From Bacillota bacterium (GTDB lineage Bacteria; Bacillota; Clostridia; Lachnospirales; Anaerotignaceae): a stretch of DNA of 27,193 nucleotides. Shown here one piece after another: positions 14,287 through 20,639 of this stretch (position 1 is its first letter; every line of letters starts with the position of its first letter). Position numbers and translations under genes: made by a program. A model generated the notes under the pieces. The model was not told where the DNA came from and ran no database searches. It saw only the letters and a list, made by a program, of their open reading frames with translations. The stretch lies in NCBI GenBank assembly GCA_023413275.1, contig JAEZPX010000006.1, forward strand, positions 1 through 27,193. Direction: 5' to 3'.

Positions 14287-15074
14287 TTACTTTCCCCCTG
14301 TCGCCTATTCTTGTTCTTTTCGTATATGAGCCGTAACCCATGCAGAGCAAGAACAGGGTCATAAACATCAAATATCTCTTCCTTTTCATCAATGATTCTT
14401 GCAAGACCGCCTGTGGCAATCACCTTCAAATCAGGAAATCCTAACTCCTCACGGATACATTCAATCATGTAGATGGTTTCGCCAATATGACTAATCACAA
14501 GGCCTGCTTGCATACTCTCAATCGTTGTTTTGGTAATGATACTATCGGGGGCGACAATTTCAAACTTAGGCAAGTTTGCTGCCCTTTGGTATAAGGCCTC
14601 GGCACAAACCTGAAGTCCAGGTGCTGTAATACCCGTTACAAATTCACCGTTTTCATTCACCACATCATAGGTCGTAGCTGTACTGTAATCTATTACAATG
14701 GCAGGGCCGCCGTATCGCTCATAGGCCGCAACCAAATTCACAATACGATCTGTACCCATTTCTTTGGGATTTTCCATCCGCAGGTTAATTCCCGTTTTCA
14801 TGCCCGAACGAACAATCATGGCTTCTCGCTTTAAATATTTGCGTATACCGTTTGTCAGGGAATACATTACGTTTGGAACAACAGAAGAAACAACCACTGC
14901 TTCTATTTCTATTACCGAAATGCCGGAATGCTGAAATAAAGAGCGGATGAGTATTCCTGTTTCATCAGAAGTTCGAGTGCTTAATGTGGATAATCTCCAA
15001 TTGGCCACAAGGGCTTCTCCATCAAAAACACCCATAATTGTATTGGTATTGCTCACATCAATTACTAATATCAT
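14277..15074 (-). CDS. Second, divergent type III pantothenate kinase paralogue
   Basis: This 265-residue protein aligns without gaps to the downstream CoaX over at least the first 140 residues, so the pair arose by tandem duplication. Three motif changes stand out: IDVSNTN has Ser8 where CoaX has Gly, MGTDRIVN has Thr108 for Ala of GADR, and VIDYSTATTYD has Ser131 for Gly. Asp6, Asp109 and Asp129 are kept. The two Ser replacements fall in the two phosphate-binding loops of the ASKHA fold, so ATP binding or catalysis may be altered. It may be a regulatory or heterodimer partner, or an active variant. The ATG at 15074 has GGAGAGG upstream. It lies 65 bases after the ECF S component, with a hairpin between them. 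Confidence 0.85.
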   Translation of the reverse strand: MILVIDVSNTNTIMGVFDGEALVANWRLSTLSTRTSDETGILIRSLFQHSGISVIEIEAVVVSSVVPNVMYSLTNGIRKYLKREAMIVRSGMKTGINLRMENPKEMGTDRIVNLVAAYERYGGPAIVIDYSTATTYDVVNENGEFVTGITAPGLQVCAEALYQRAANLPKFEIVAPDSIITKTTIESMQAGLVISHIGETIYMIECIREELGFPDLKVIATGGLARIIDEKEEIFDVYDPVLALHGLRLIYEKNKNRRQGESKCF

Positions 15075-15103
15075 TTTGCCCTCTCCTCAAAACCAAAGCC
15101 TAA

Positions 15104-15129
15104 AAGGGTACGGGATAACCCGTACCCTT
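15104..15129 (-). terminator. Intercistronic hairpin between the ECF S gene and coaX pair
   Basis: AAGGGTACGGG and CCCGTACCCTT form a perfect 11-pair stem with a four-base loop, ten bases after the ECF S stop. The minus strand continues TTAGGC, with only a short U run, so this is a partial terminator or a hairpin that stabilises the upstream mRNA. Confidence 0.6.
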
Positions 15130-15139
15130 GTGATTTCCC

Positions 15140-15784
15140 TTAGTTTGAACGAATCTTTTTATATAATGCTTTTCTCAGTGTTTTAGAGACCACGCCACCC
15201 ACAATACAGGTTGCCGGCATCTCTAACAAACCATTCACACCAACAAAAGTAAGTACAAACGCAAAAATGCTCAAATTGCCGACGCCAGCATTAATAGACT
15301 GAATATATTCTGTATTCCAGAAAAACAGCATCAATGCTCCCATAAACAATACTGTATTCAATAATGCGGCAATGATACCGCCTAAGAAAAAGCATATTGT
15401 TTTGGAACGATCCAGCTTTTCAACTGCAATAAATAAAATACCTGTAAGCCACCCCATGATGGCTCTTGTAGGCACACAAACAAGAAATGTCAAAAAAGGA
15501 TTGATGCCCAAAAGGGCCGCGCCAAAAGGACTCATCCCAAAGCATTGATAAAAGCTGGTTAACCCAAAAACTGTGCCTAATAGCAATCCAGCTCTGGGGC
15601 CGATACTCATTGCACCAATTGCAACGGGAATGGTTATTAAAGAAACCTCCAGTCCTGCTGTTCGCAGATAACCCAAAGGGGTAAAGGACATCAGCAAGAT
15701 AATGCCAATCATCATTCCTGTGGTGGTTAAATCTTTTACGGAAAGATTCCCTCCACTTTTTACTGCCACTGCTTGTTCACTCAT
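15140..15784 (-). CDS. ECF transporter S component, probably pantothenate-type (PanT-like)
   Basis: The 214-residue membrane protein is the substrate-binding subunit of an energy-coupling-factor vitamin transporter; it needs the shared EcfA/A'/T module, not encoded here. About six hydrophobic segments are visible. MSFTPLGYLRTAG, then ITIPVAIGAMSIGPRAGLLL and GTVFGLTSFYQ, match the pattern of PanT-type S components (FTPLG, IPV-IGA, GP-AG). Position directly ahead of two coaX genes supports pantothenate as substrate, but another vitamin is possible. I start at the ATG at 15784, eight bases after AAAGGAG; an earlier in-frame start at 15823 has none. It has its own promoter and a leader of about 150 nt with visible RNA structure, so control by an RNA element is possible. 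Confidence 0.8.
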   Translation of the reverse strand: MSEQAVAVKSGGNLSVKDLTTTGMMIGIILLMSFTPLGYLRTAGLEVSLITIPVAIGAMSIGPRAGLLLGTVFGLTSFYQCFGMSPFGAALLGINPFLTFLVCVPTRAIMGWLTGILFIAVEKLDRSKTICFFLGGIIAALLNTVLFMGALMLFFWNTEYIQSINAGVGNLSIFAFVLTFVGVNGLLEMPATCIVGGVVSKTLRKALYKKIRSN

Positions 15785-15937
15785 TGTAATTGCTCCTTTC
15801 ATTCTCACTCTTATGCCCCGCATCGCGGAAGATATAAGATTACTAGGTTTTCATTTGGCAGACTCTCCAAGCATTTCAGTATATCTGGCTTTTTACCATG
15901 ACATCTTTAATGGCTTTTCCCAGAAAGGTTACCATGC
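15785..15937 (-). promoter_or_regulatory. Structured 5' leader of the ECF S/coaX operon, unassigned
   Basis: In the leader RNA, CTGG and CCAG (15885-15888 with 15920-15923) flank A-rich internal loops (GAAAA and AAAAAG) and an inner stem GCCAT/ATGGT. GCAT and ATGC (15934-15937 and 15871-15874) can close around this. A second hairpin, TTGG/CCAA, lies at 15855-15870. No TPP, FMN, cobalamin, THF or T-box consensus is seen. The pan motif RNA, a hairpin with bulged adenosines ahead of pantothenate genes, is a reasonable thing to test, but I cannot confirm it. Confidence 0.4.
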
Positions 15938-15940
15938 ACC

Positions 15941-15968
15941 ATTATATCAGTTAATGAGAGAATTACAA
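15941..15968 (-). promoter_or_regulatory. Promoter of the ECF S/coaX operon
   Basis: The minus strand has -35 TTGTAA (15963-15968), a 16-bp spacer and -10 TATAAT (15941-15946) preceded by TGA, an extended -10. The start is near 15934-15936, giving a 150-nt leader. Confidence 0.8.
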
Positions 15969-16016
15969 TATATTTTTGTGATTTTCGTTAATTTTTGTAC
16001 AATGTTTTGTCATTTT

Positions 16017-16367
16017 TTACTGATTTAAAAGGGTATCCTTTAATTGTTCCCCGCCTTCTGTAAAAAACACAGTATACCATACCTTTAATGCACGAATCAG
16101 CTCTTTTTGAGTACGAATAATTTCTTTTATTTCCAACTCCGCACCAATTTCATCGAAGTTAAAATCATCTTCTTGTTTTACCGTTTCAAAGTAAATTTCA
16201 CCGTCCTGATGAAAACCCATTAAAAAGGTACAGCCAAGCTTTTGTGCCGTTGTAACACAAATGATACGCACGTCCTCCTGAATTGCCTCAGGAAGTGCCT
16301 GAAATTTTGTTTCCAAATAATATTTCTGTTTTTCATAGCTAGCTGCCGCCAAAACCAAATCATTCAC
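16017..16367 (-). CDS. Conserved hypothetical protein, DUF6145-like
   Basis: A small acidic 116-residue soluble protein of unknown function. The pattern ASYEKQKYYLETKFQALPEAI, then DVRIICVTTAQKLGCTFLMGF, and DDFNFDEIGAELEIKEI followed by LKVWYTVFF resembles the DUF6145 family of clostridia as I remember it. No catalytic motif, membrane segment or signal peptide is visible. It begins eight bases inside the end of birA, so translation is coupled to the biotin ligase, and no terminator separates them. The functional link to biotin or to the downstream vitamin genes is unknown. Confidence 0.65.
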   Translation of the reverse strand: MNDLVLAAASYEKQKYYLETKFQALPEAIQEDVRIICVTTAQKLGCTFLMGFHQDGEIYFETVKQEDDFNFDEIGAELEIKEIIRTQKELIRALKVWYTVFFTEGGEQLKDTLLNQ

Positions 16368-17340
16368 TGGTGTTTCCTCCTCTAATCGATACTTCTCCGG
16401 AAAAAACCACCTCTTTTTTTCCGTTGTCTTTTCTAATTACAACCAATTCCCCATCGGGAGTGATGTCTACTGCTTGGGCAAAAAAGGTTTCCTTCCCCAA
16501 AACTTTAACATCCTGATGAATGGTAGCGCATTTTTCTTTGTAGCGTTCAAGGAAAGGAGCAAAACTGCAATGAGCTTCCAAAAGCTCAAAATACAGCTTT
16601 TCAAAGTTTAGCAACACTCGTTGCAAAATATTCTTTCTGGAAAAGGTTCGTCCACTTTCCAAATAAAGAGACGTAGCTACATCCGAGAGTCCTTCTGGAA
16701 ATTCTGTAGTATTGACATTAATTCCAATACCTACTATAACAAAATGGGTCTGTTGCATCTCGCACTCCATTTCAGTCAAAATGCCAACCAGTTTTTTCCC
16801 ATTGAGCATAATATCATTGGGCCATTTTATGGAAGGGGTAAGGCCTGTTTCCTCCTCTATGCTCTGACAAACGGCGAGTCCTGCCAAAAGAGTCAAGACC
16901 GATGCTTGGGAAGGAAAAATACTCGGGCGTAATAATATGCTCATCCAGATGCCGGAACCTGCCGGTGCTTCCCAAGGCCGCCCCCGTCGCCCCCGCCCCG
17001 CAGTCATTTGCTCCGCAACCGCAATGGCTCCTTCTGATTCACCCCCTGCGGCTATATCACGCAGACGACCATTGGTAGTGTCTGTTTCCTTAAAAAAGTA
17101 TATAGGATAACCCAGTTTTTTTGTAGCCAGCCCTTGGGCAATCTCTTTTTCATTATACATGGTATCATGTAAAATCAAACGGTAGCCCTTATTGGTAACC
17201 GCCTCAATGACATAGCCCTCTTCCCTTAGCTTTTTAATGCCTTTCCACACTGCCGCCCGACTAATATCCAATCTCTTTCCAATTTCTTCACCGGAAATAA
17301 ACCCCTTTTCTTGACGTAAAAATTCTAAAATTCGATACAT
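16360..17340 (-). CDS. birA: Bifunctional biotin-protein ligase and biotin repressor
   Basis: BirA attaches biotin to the carrier domain of biotin enzymes through biotinyl-AMP. This 326-residue copy has an N-terminal winged helix (FISGEEIGKRLDISRAAVWKGIKKL, wing TNKGYRL), so it should also repress biotin genes. The catalytic domain shows TDTTNGRLR, AEQMTAGRGRRGRPW (the biotinyl-AMP loop), GIWMSILLRP, SIKWPNDIML and VGIGINVN. The C-terminal SH3-like cap follows. The ATG at 17340 is the start: it lies eight bases after GGAGG, while an ATG six bases earlier is only two bases from it. A strong terminator ends just 17 bases before the start codon, so birA is either initiated within the stretch upstream or controlled by attenuation. 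Confidence 0.95.
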   Translation of the reverse strand: MYRILEFLRQEKGFISGEEIGKRLDISRAAVWKGIKKLREEGYVIEAVTNKGYRLILHDTMYNEKEIAQGLATKKLGYPIYFFKETDTTNGRLRDIAAGGESEGAIAVAEQMTAGRGRRGRPWEAPAGSGIWMSILLRPSIFPSQASVLTLLAGLAVCQSIEEETGLTPSIKWPNDIMLNGKKLVGILTEMECEMQQTHFVIVGIGINVNTTEFPEGLSDVATSLYLESGRTFSRKNILQRVLLNFEKLYFELLEAHCSFAPFLERYKEKCATIHQDVKVLGKETFFAQAVDITPDGELVVIRKDNGKKEVVFSGEVSIRGGNTSE

Positions 17341-17356
17341 AATCATAGCCTCCGCT

Positions 17357-17384
17357 AAAAAAAGAGCGCCTATGAGACGCTCTT
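17357..17384 (-). terminator. Rho-independent terminator immediately upstream of birA
   Basis: AAGAGCG and CGCTCTT form a seven-pair stem (17362-17368 with 17378-17384) with a nine-base loop, followed on the minus strand by a run of T and then the birA ribosome binding site. It ends either the hotdog transcript, a separate small RNA, or premature birA transcripts. Confidence 0.85.
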
Positions 17385-17591
17385 ATACTGTCGTAAAACC
17401 TATTTCATAATAGGCTTTGCTCCTTCAAGGAAAATAGGGCGTTTCAACACTTTTTGGTGGCAGGAACGTATCTATTTGTCCTATACTAGCTTAAAGATAA
17501 ATCAAAACCTTGAGGAGCCTCTACTATGCCCGCAAGCTGAAAATTAAGTGGGTTGGTAACATCCAAGGTTTGCTCACTCTCTAAGATAATT
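17385..17591 (-). ncRNA. Candidate structured RNA between the hotdog gene and birA
   Basis: The 207-base minus-strand stretch folds by eye into a rod: AAACCT with AGGTTT, CATAGT with ATTATG, AGGC with GCCT, TCC with GGA, and TCAAGG with CCTTGA, nested in this order (5' arm about 17492-17565, 3' arm about 17398-17434), with a large internal bulge and a loop of about 80 nt. A second local hairpin, CCTATT/AATAGG, competes with the outer pairs. The terminator at 17357-17384 follows. A rod of this size ending in a terminator recalls 6S RNA, but I do not recognise a family consensus, and no clear promoter is seen. The alternative is a birA leader with attenuation. Confidence 0.4.
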
Positions 17592-17993
17592 TTACCCTTT
17601 TGCCTTACTATTTACACGGCTCATGAATTTTTTTAAATCAATGATTGCACGGCCATGGGTTCCTTCACAAATTTTATCTACTTCATCATAAGCCTTAATC
17701 TGGAAGGTTAAAAGCTTACCGTTTACCTCTGTCACCTCAACAACAACCCGAACCTTCATCCCAACAGGTGTTGCAGCCATATGTTTAAAATCAAAAGAAG
17801 TACCAACAGTTTCCCAACCTTCAGGCAAAAAAGGCTTTACTGCGCCAATAGAGGTGCCTTCAATCCAAGATAACAACCTGGGGGAAGCAAACACGGGAAC
17901 GTTGTCGTTGCCAAACACAGTGGCTGTATCTGCCTCCTCTACAAAATATTCTCTCTCAAAGGTAATGCCGGGTACAATATTGTTAAACTCCAT
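17592..17993 (-). CDS. Hotdog-fold thioesterase, FlK (fluoroacetyl-CoA thioesterase)-like
   Basis: The 133-residue protein is a single hotdog domain. VFASPRLLSWIEGTSIGAVKPFL is the N-terminal strand and central helix with the conserved Glu-Gly-Thr. TSFDFKHMAATPVGMKV is the His-containing strand typical of the FlK group (HxAxTPVG), and CEGTHGRAIID the last strands. FlK itself hydrolyses fluoroacetyl-CoA; the many anaerobe relatives probably act on other short acyl-CoAs, so fluoroacetate resistance should not be inferred. The ATG at 17993 has AGAGGAG upstream. It follows ftsH by 31 bases with no terminator, so it is likely co-transcribed with it. Confidence 0.82.
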   Translation of the reverse strand: MEFNNIVPGITFEREYFVEEADTATVFGNDNVPVFASPRLLSWIEGTSIGAVKPFLPEGWETVGTSFDFKHMAATPVGMKVRVVVEVTEVNGKLLTFQIKAYDEVDKICEGTHGRAIIDLKKFMSRVNSKAKG

Positions 17994-18024
17994 TACACTT
18001 ACTCCTCTCCATTTTCTCTTATGT

Positions 18025-19920
18025 TTAAAACTCAGTAAAACTCATTGTCAAATCGTTTGTGATTCCTAAAACTTCGTTACGTACGTCCTGATCAAACAAT
18101 TTGCGGAATTCTTCCCCTGTTACCTTTTCTTTTTCCACAAGAAGCTTGGAGGAAGCGTGTAAAACTTCAATATTCTCTCTCAAAATACGTATTGCCTCTT
18201 CATAAGCATGGGTCACAATACGATTTACTTCTTTATCAATGGTTGTGGCTATAGCCTCGCTGTAATTGCGCTGGTGTCCCCAGTCTCTGCCGATAAACAC
18301 CTCATTGCCCTCTTCGCCACCAAACTGAATGGGTCCCAAAATATCGCTCATGCCGTATTTGGTAACCATATTTCTCGCCATTGCCGTTGCCCGTTCAATG
18401 TCATTAGAAGCACCTGTGGTAATATCTTTAATTACAATAAACTCAGCAGCACGACCACCCAATAAGCTGATAATCTCCTGCTCCATAAACAGCTTTGTGT
18501 AATACATCTTATCCTCACCGGGCAAAGGCATGGTATACCCACCCGCCATTCCTGTAGGAATAATGGAAATGCTATGCACAGGATCCAGTTCACTTAAAAC
18601 TTCAAACAAAATTGCATGCCCGCTTTCATGGTATGCTGTGATATATTTTTCTTTATCAGAAATAACTCTGGTCTTCTTCTCCGTTCCAACGCCAATTTTA
18701 ATCAACGCCCTTTGGATTTCTTCCATATCAATTTCCGTTTTATTCACTCTCGCTGTCAATAATGCAGCCTCGTTTAATAGGTTTGCCAAATCTGCACCGG
18801 TAAAGCCTGCTGTTGTTTGAGCAACCACCTTCAAATCCACCTCGGGAGCCAATATTTTGCCCTTGGAATGCACCCGCAAAATGGCTTCTCTGCCCTTTAC
18901 ATCCGGTCTGCCCACATAAACCTGTCTGTCAAAACGGCCTGGACGCAAAAGAGCAGGGTCTAAAATATCTGCACGGTTTGTAGCCGCTATAATTATAACG
19001 CTATCGTTAATGCCAAAACCGTCCATCTCAACCAACAACTGATTCAGAGTCTGTTCCCTTTCATCATGCCCACCACCAAGACCAGCACCTCTGCGGCGGC
19101 CTACGGCATCAATTTCATCAATAAAAACAATGCTTGGTGCATGCTTCTTTGCCTGATCAAACAAGTCTCTTACACGAGACGCACCCACACCAACAAACAT
19201 TTCAACGAAATCAGAACCGGAAATGCTAAAGAAAGGAACGCCAGCCTCACCGGCAACAGCCTTTGCAAGTAATGTTTTACCTGTTCCAGGAGGGCCTACC
19301 AAAAGCACACCTTTGGGAATTCTTGCACCCAAATTTGTGAATTTCTGAGGTGTACGAAGAAATTGTACAAGCTCTTCCAGCTCTGCTTTTTCCTCATCAC
19401 ATCCCGCCACGTTCTCAAAGGTAATTTTATTTTCCCCTTCAACACTCATCTTTGCCTTGCTCTTACCGAAGGATGCCATCTTTCCTCCGCCACCCTGAAG
19501 CTTATTAAAAAGCAGGATAAAGAAAAGAACCATGACAATCATCATAATCAGAGAAGGAAGTATTGTGGAAAGCAGACTTTCCTTTTGTACATCCTTCGTT
19601 GTAACTTCAATCTTACTACCGTCGGCGATTTTTTCATCTACAAGCTTCTGGAATGTAGAAACGCTGGGCAGATTTATGTTAATTACACTACCATCACTCA
19701 ACGTTGCTTCTACCGAACCAAAATCTCCAACCTCTTTACTTCTGGTAATTTCAAGCTCTTTAATATTGTCATTTTCCAGTTCAGTATAAAGGTTGCTATA
19801 ATTATACGCCTTTTGCTCCTTCTGGGGAGCGGTGATTGCCTCGCTATTGAAGGCCAGTACAGCCAAAATCAGAACAAAAATCATCGCATACAGCCCAATG
19901 GCCTTCCAGTATTTATTCAA
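18025..19920 (-). CDS. ftsH: ATP-dependent zinc metalloprotease FtsH
   Basis: FtsH is a membrane-bound AAA+ protease that degrades misfolded membrane proteins and some regulators, and acts in sporulation in Bacillus. Membrane helices lie at residues 8-25 and 118-139 around an extracytoplasmic domain. Walker A is GPPGTGKT (209-216), Walker B VFIDEIDA (265-272), the second region of homology has NRADILDPALLRPGRFD, and the zinc site is HESGH (His431, Glu432, His435; most homologues have HEAGH) with a later Asp in TTGASND. I start at TTG (19918-19920) because AGGAGGG sits seven bases upstream and typical FtsH begins MNKYWK; the ATG at 19950 would start before that ribosome site. The product is 631 residues, normal length. 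Confidence 0.96.
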   Translation of the reverse strand: MNKYWKAIGLYAMIFVLILAVLAFNSEAITAPQKEQKAYNYSNLYTELENDNIKELEITRSKEVGDFGSVEATLSDGSVININLPSVSTFQKLVDEKIADGSKIEVTTKDVQKESLLSTILPSLIMMIVMVLFFILLFNKLQGGGGKMASFGKSKAKMSVEGENKITFENVAGCDEEKAELEELVQFLRTPQKFTNLGARIPKGVLLVGPPGTGKTLLAKAVAGEAGVPFFSISGSDFVEMFVGVGASRVRDLFDQAKKHAPSIVFIDEIDAVGRRRGAGLGGGHDEREQTLNQLLVEMDGFGINDSVIIIAATNRADILDPALLRPGRFDRQVYVGRPDVKGREAILRVHSKGKILAPEVDLKVVAQTTAGFTGADLANLLNEAALLTARVNKTEIDMEEIQRALIKIGVGTEKKTRVISDKEKYITAYHESGHAILFEVLSELDPVHSISIIPTGMAGGYTMPLPGEDKMYYTKLFMEQEIISLLGGRAAEFIVIKDITTGASNDIERATAMARNMVTKYGMSDILGPIQFGGEEGNEVFIGRDWGHQRNYSEAIATTIDKEVNRIVTHAYEEAIRILRENIEVLHASSKLLVEKEKVTGEEFRKLFDQDVRNEVLGITNDLTMSFTEF

Positions 19921-19988
19921 TCGATTCCCTCCTGTTGATTCAAAATTCATTCATAAATTTTTACCTAAATAATTCGTATCAGTTTATA

Positions 19989-20017
19989 ATTTTATCACAT
20001 TTTTACAGAAAAGGCAA
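19989..20017 (-). promoter_or_regulatory. Promoter of ftsH
   Basis: The minus strand has -35 TTGCCT (20012-20017), a 17-bp spacer and -10 TAAAAT (19989-19994) preceded by TGA. ftsH is thus separately transcribed, although it lies directly after hpt. Confidence 0.75.
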
Positions 20018-20061
20018 CGAAGGATTAGAAAAGATTAATCAAAAACACTGCCTTTTCCTAC

Positions 20062-20106
20062 AAAAAAGAAGAAGAATTCCTTACTAGAACTCCTCCTCTT
20101 CTTTCA
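20062..20106 (-). terminator. Rho-independent terminator of hpt
   Basis: A long purine-rich/pyrimidine-rich stem, AAGAAGAGGAG with TTCTTCTTCTT (two G-U pairs) plus TTCT/AGGAA near the loop, ends in TTTTTT on the minus strand. It lies directly after the hpt stop codon. Confidence 0.75.
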
Positions 20107-20108
20107 TT

Positions 20109-20639
20109 CTATTCTTCGTCAAAGTTTAATACGCCTACATAATTCAAATTACGGTATCTTTGTGCATAATCCAGACCATAACCTACCACAAAAGCATCAG
20201 GAATGGTAAAACCAACATAATCTACAGGTACATCAGCAACCCTTCTATCAGGTTTATCTAACAATGTACAAATTTTGAAAGCTTTGGGCTCTCTTTTCAA
20301 TAAAAGATCTCTCAAATGGCTTAAGGTTCTTCCGCTGTCAATAATATCTTCAATTAAAAGGACATTTTTTCCTGAAATATCTTCATCTAAATCCCGTAAA
20401 ATTTTAATTTTCCCAGTGCTTTCTGTGCCATTTCCATAACTAGAAACGTCCATAAAGCTCATTGTAACAGGCATTTTCAATCTCTTAGAAAGCTCTGTTA
20501 AGGTCATTACTGCACCCTTTAAAACACAAACCAGCTCAACCTGTTCTCCACCAAAATCTTCATAAATCTGCTCTGCCATTTCTTCCAATCTTTTGCTGAT
20601 TGCATCAGCGCTGATCATTACCTCTACTCTTTCTTTCAT
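20109..20639 (-). CDS. hpt: Hypoxanthine phosphoribosyltransferase
   Basis: Hpt salvages hypoxanthine and guanine to IMP and GMP using PRPP. The 176-residue chain has the usual size. VLLIEDIIDSGRTL is the PRPP-binding motif, ELVCVLKGAVMTLTELSKRL the loop that binds pyrophosphate, and SFMDVSSYGNGTESTGKIKI the flexible loop; VGYGLDYAQRYRNLNYVGVL closes the C-terminus. Its ATG overlaps the tilS stop by four bases (ATGA), so the two are coupled as in most Bacillota, where the TilS and HprT proteins also interact. It ends with its own terminator before the ftsH promoter. Confidence 0.96.
   Translation of the reverse strand: MKERVEVMISADAISKRLEEMAEQIYEDFGGEQVELVCVLKGAVMTLTELSKRLKMPVTMSFMDVSSYGNGTESTGKIKILRDLDEDISGKNVLLIEDIIDSGRTLSHLRDLLLKREPKAFKICTLLDKPDRRVADVPVDYVGFTIPDAFVVGYGLDYAQRYRNLNYVGVLNFDEE

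Noticed and set aside
14947..15186. Plus-strand frame opposite the coaX paralogue start and operon hairpin
   Set aside because: It crosses the intercistronic hairpin and two confirmed minus-strand genes; no start signal.
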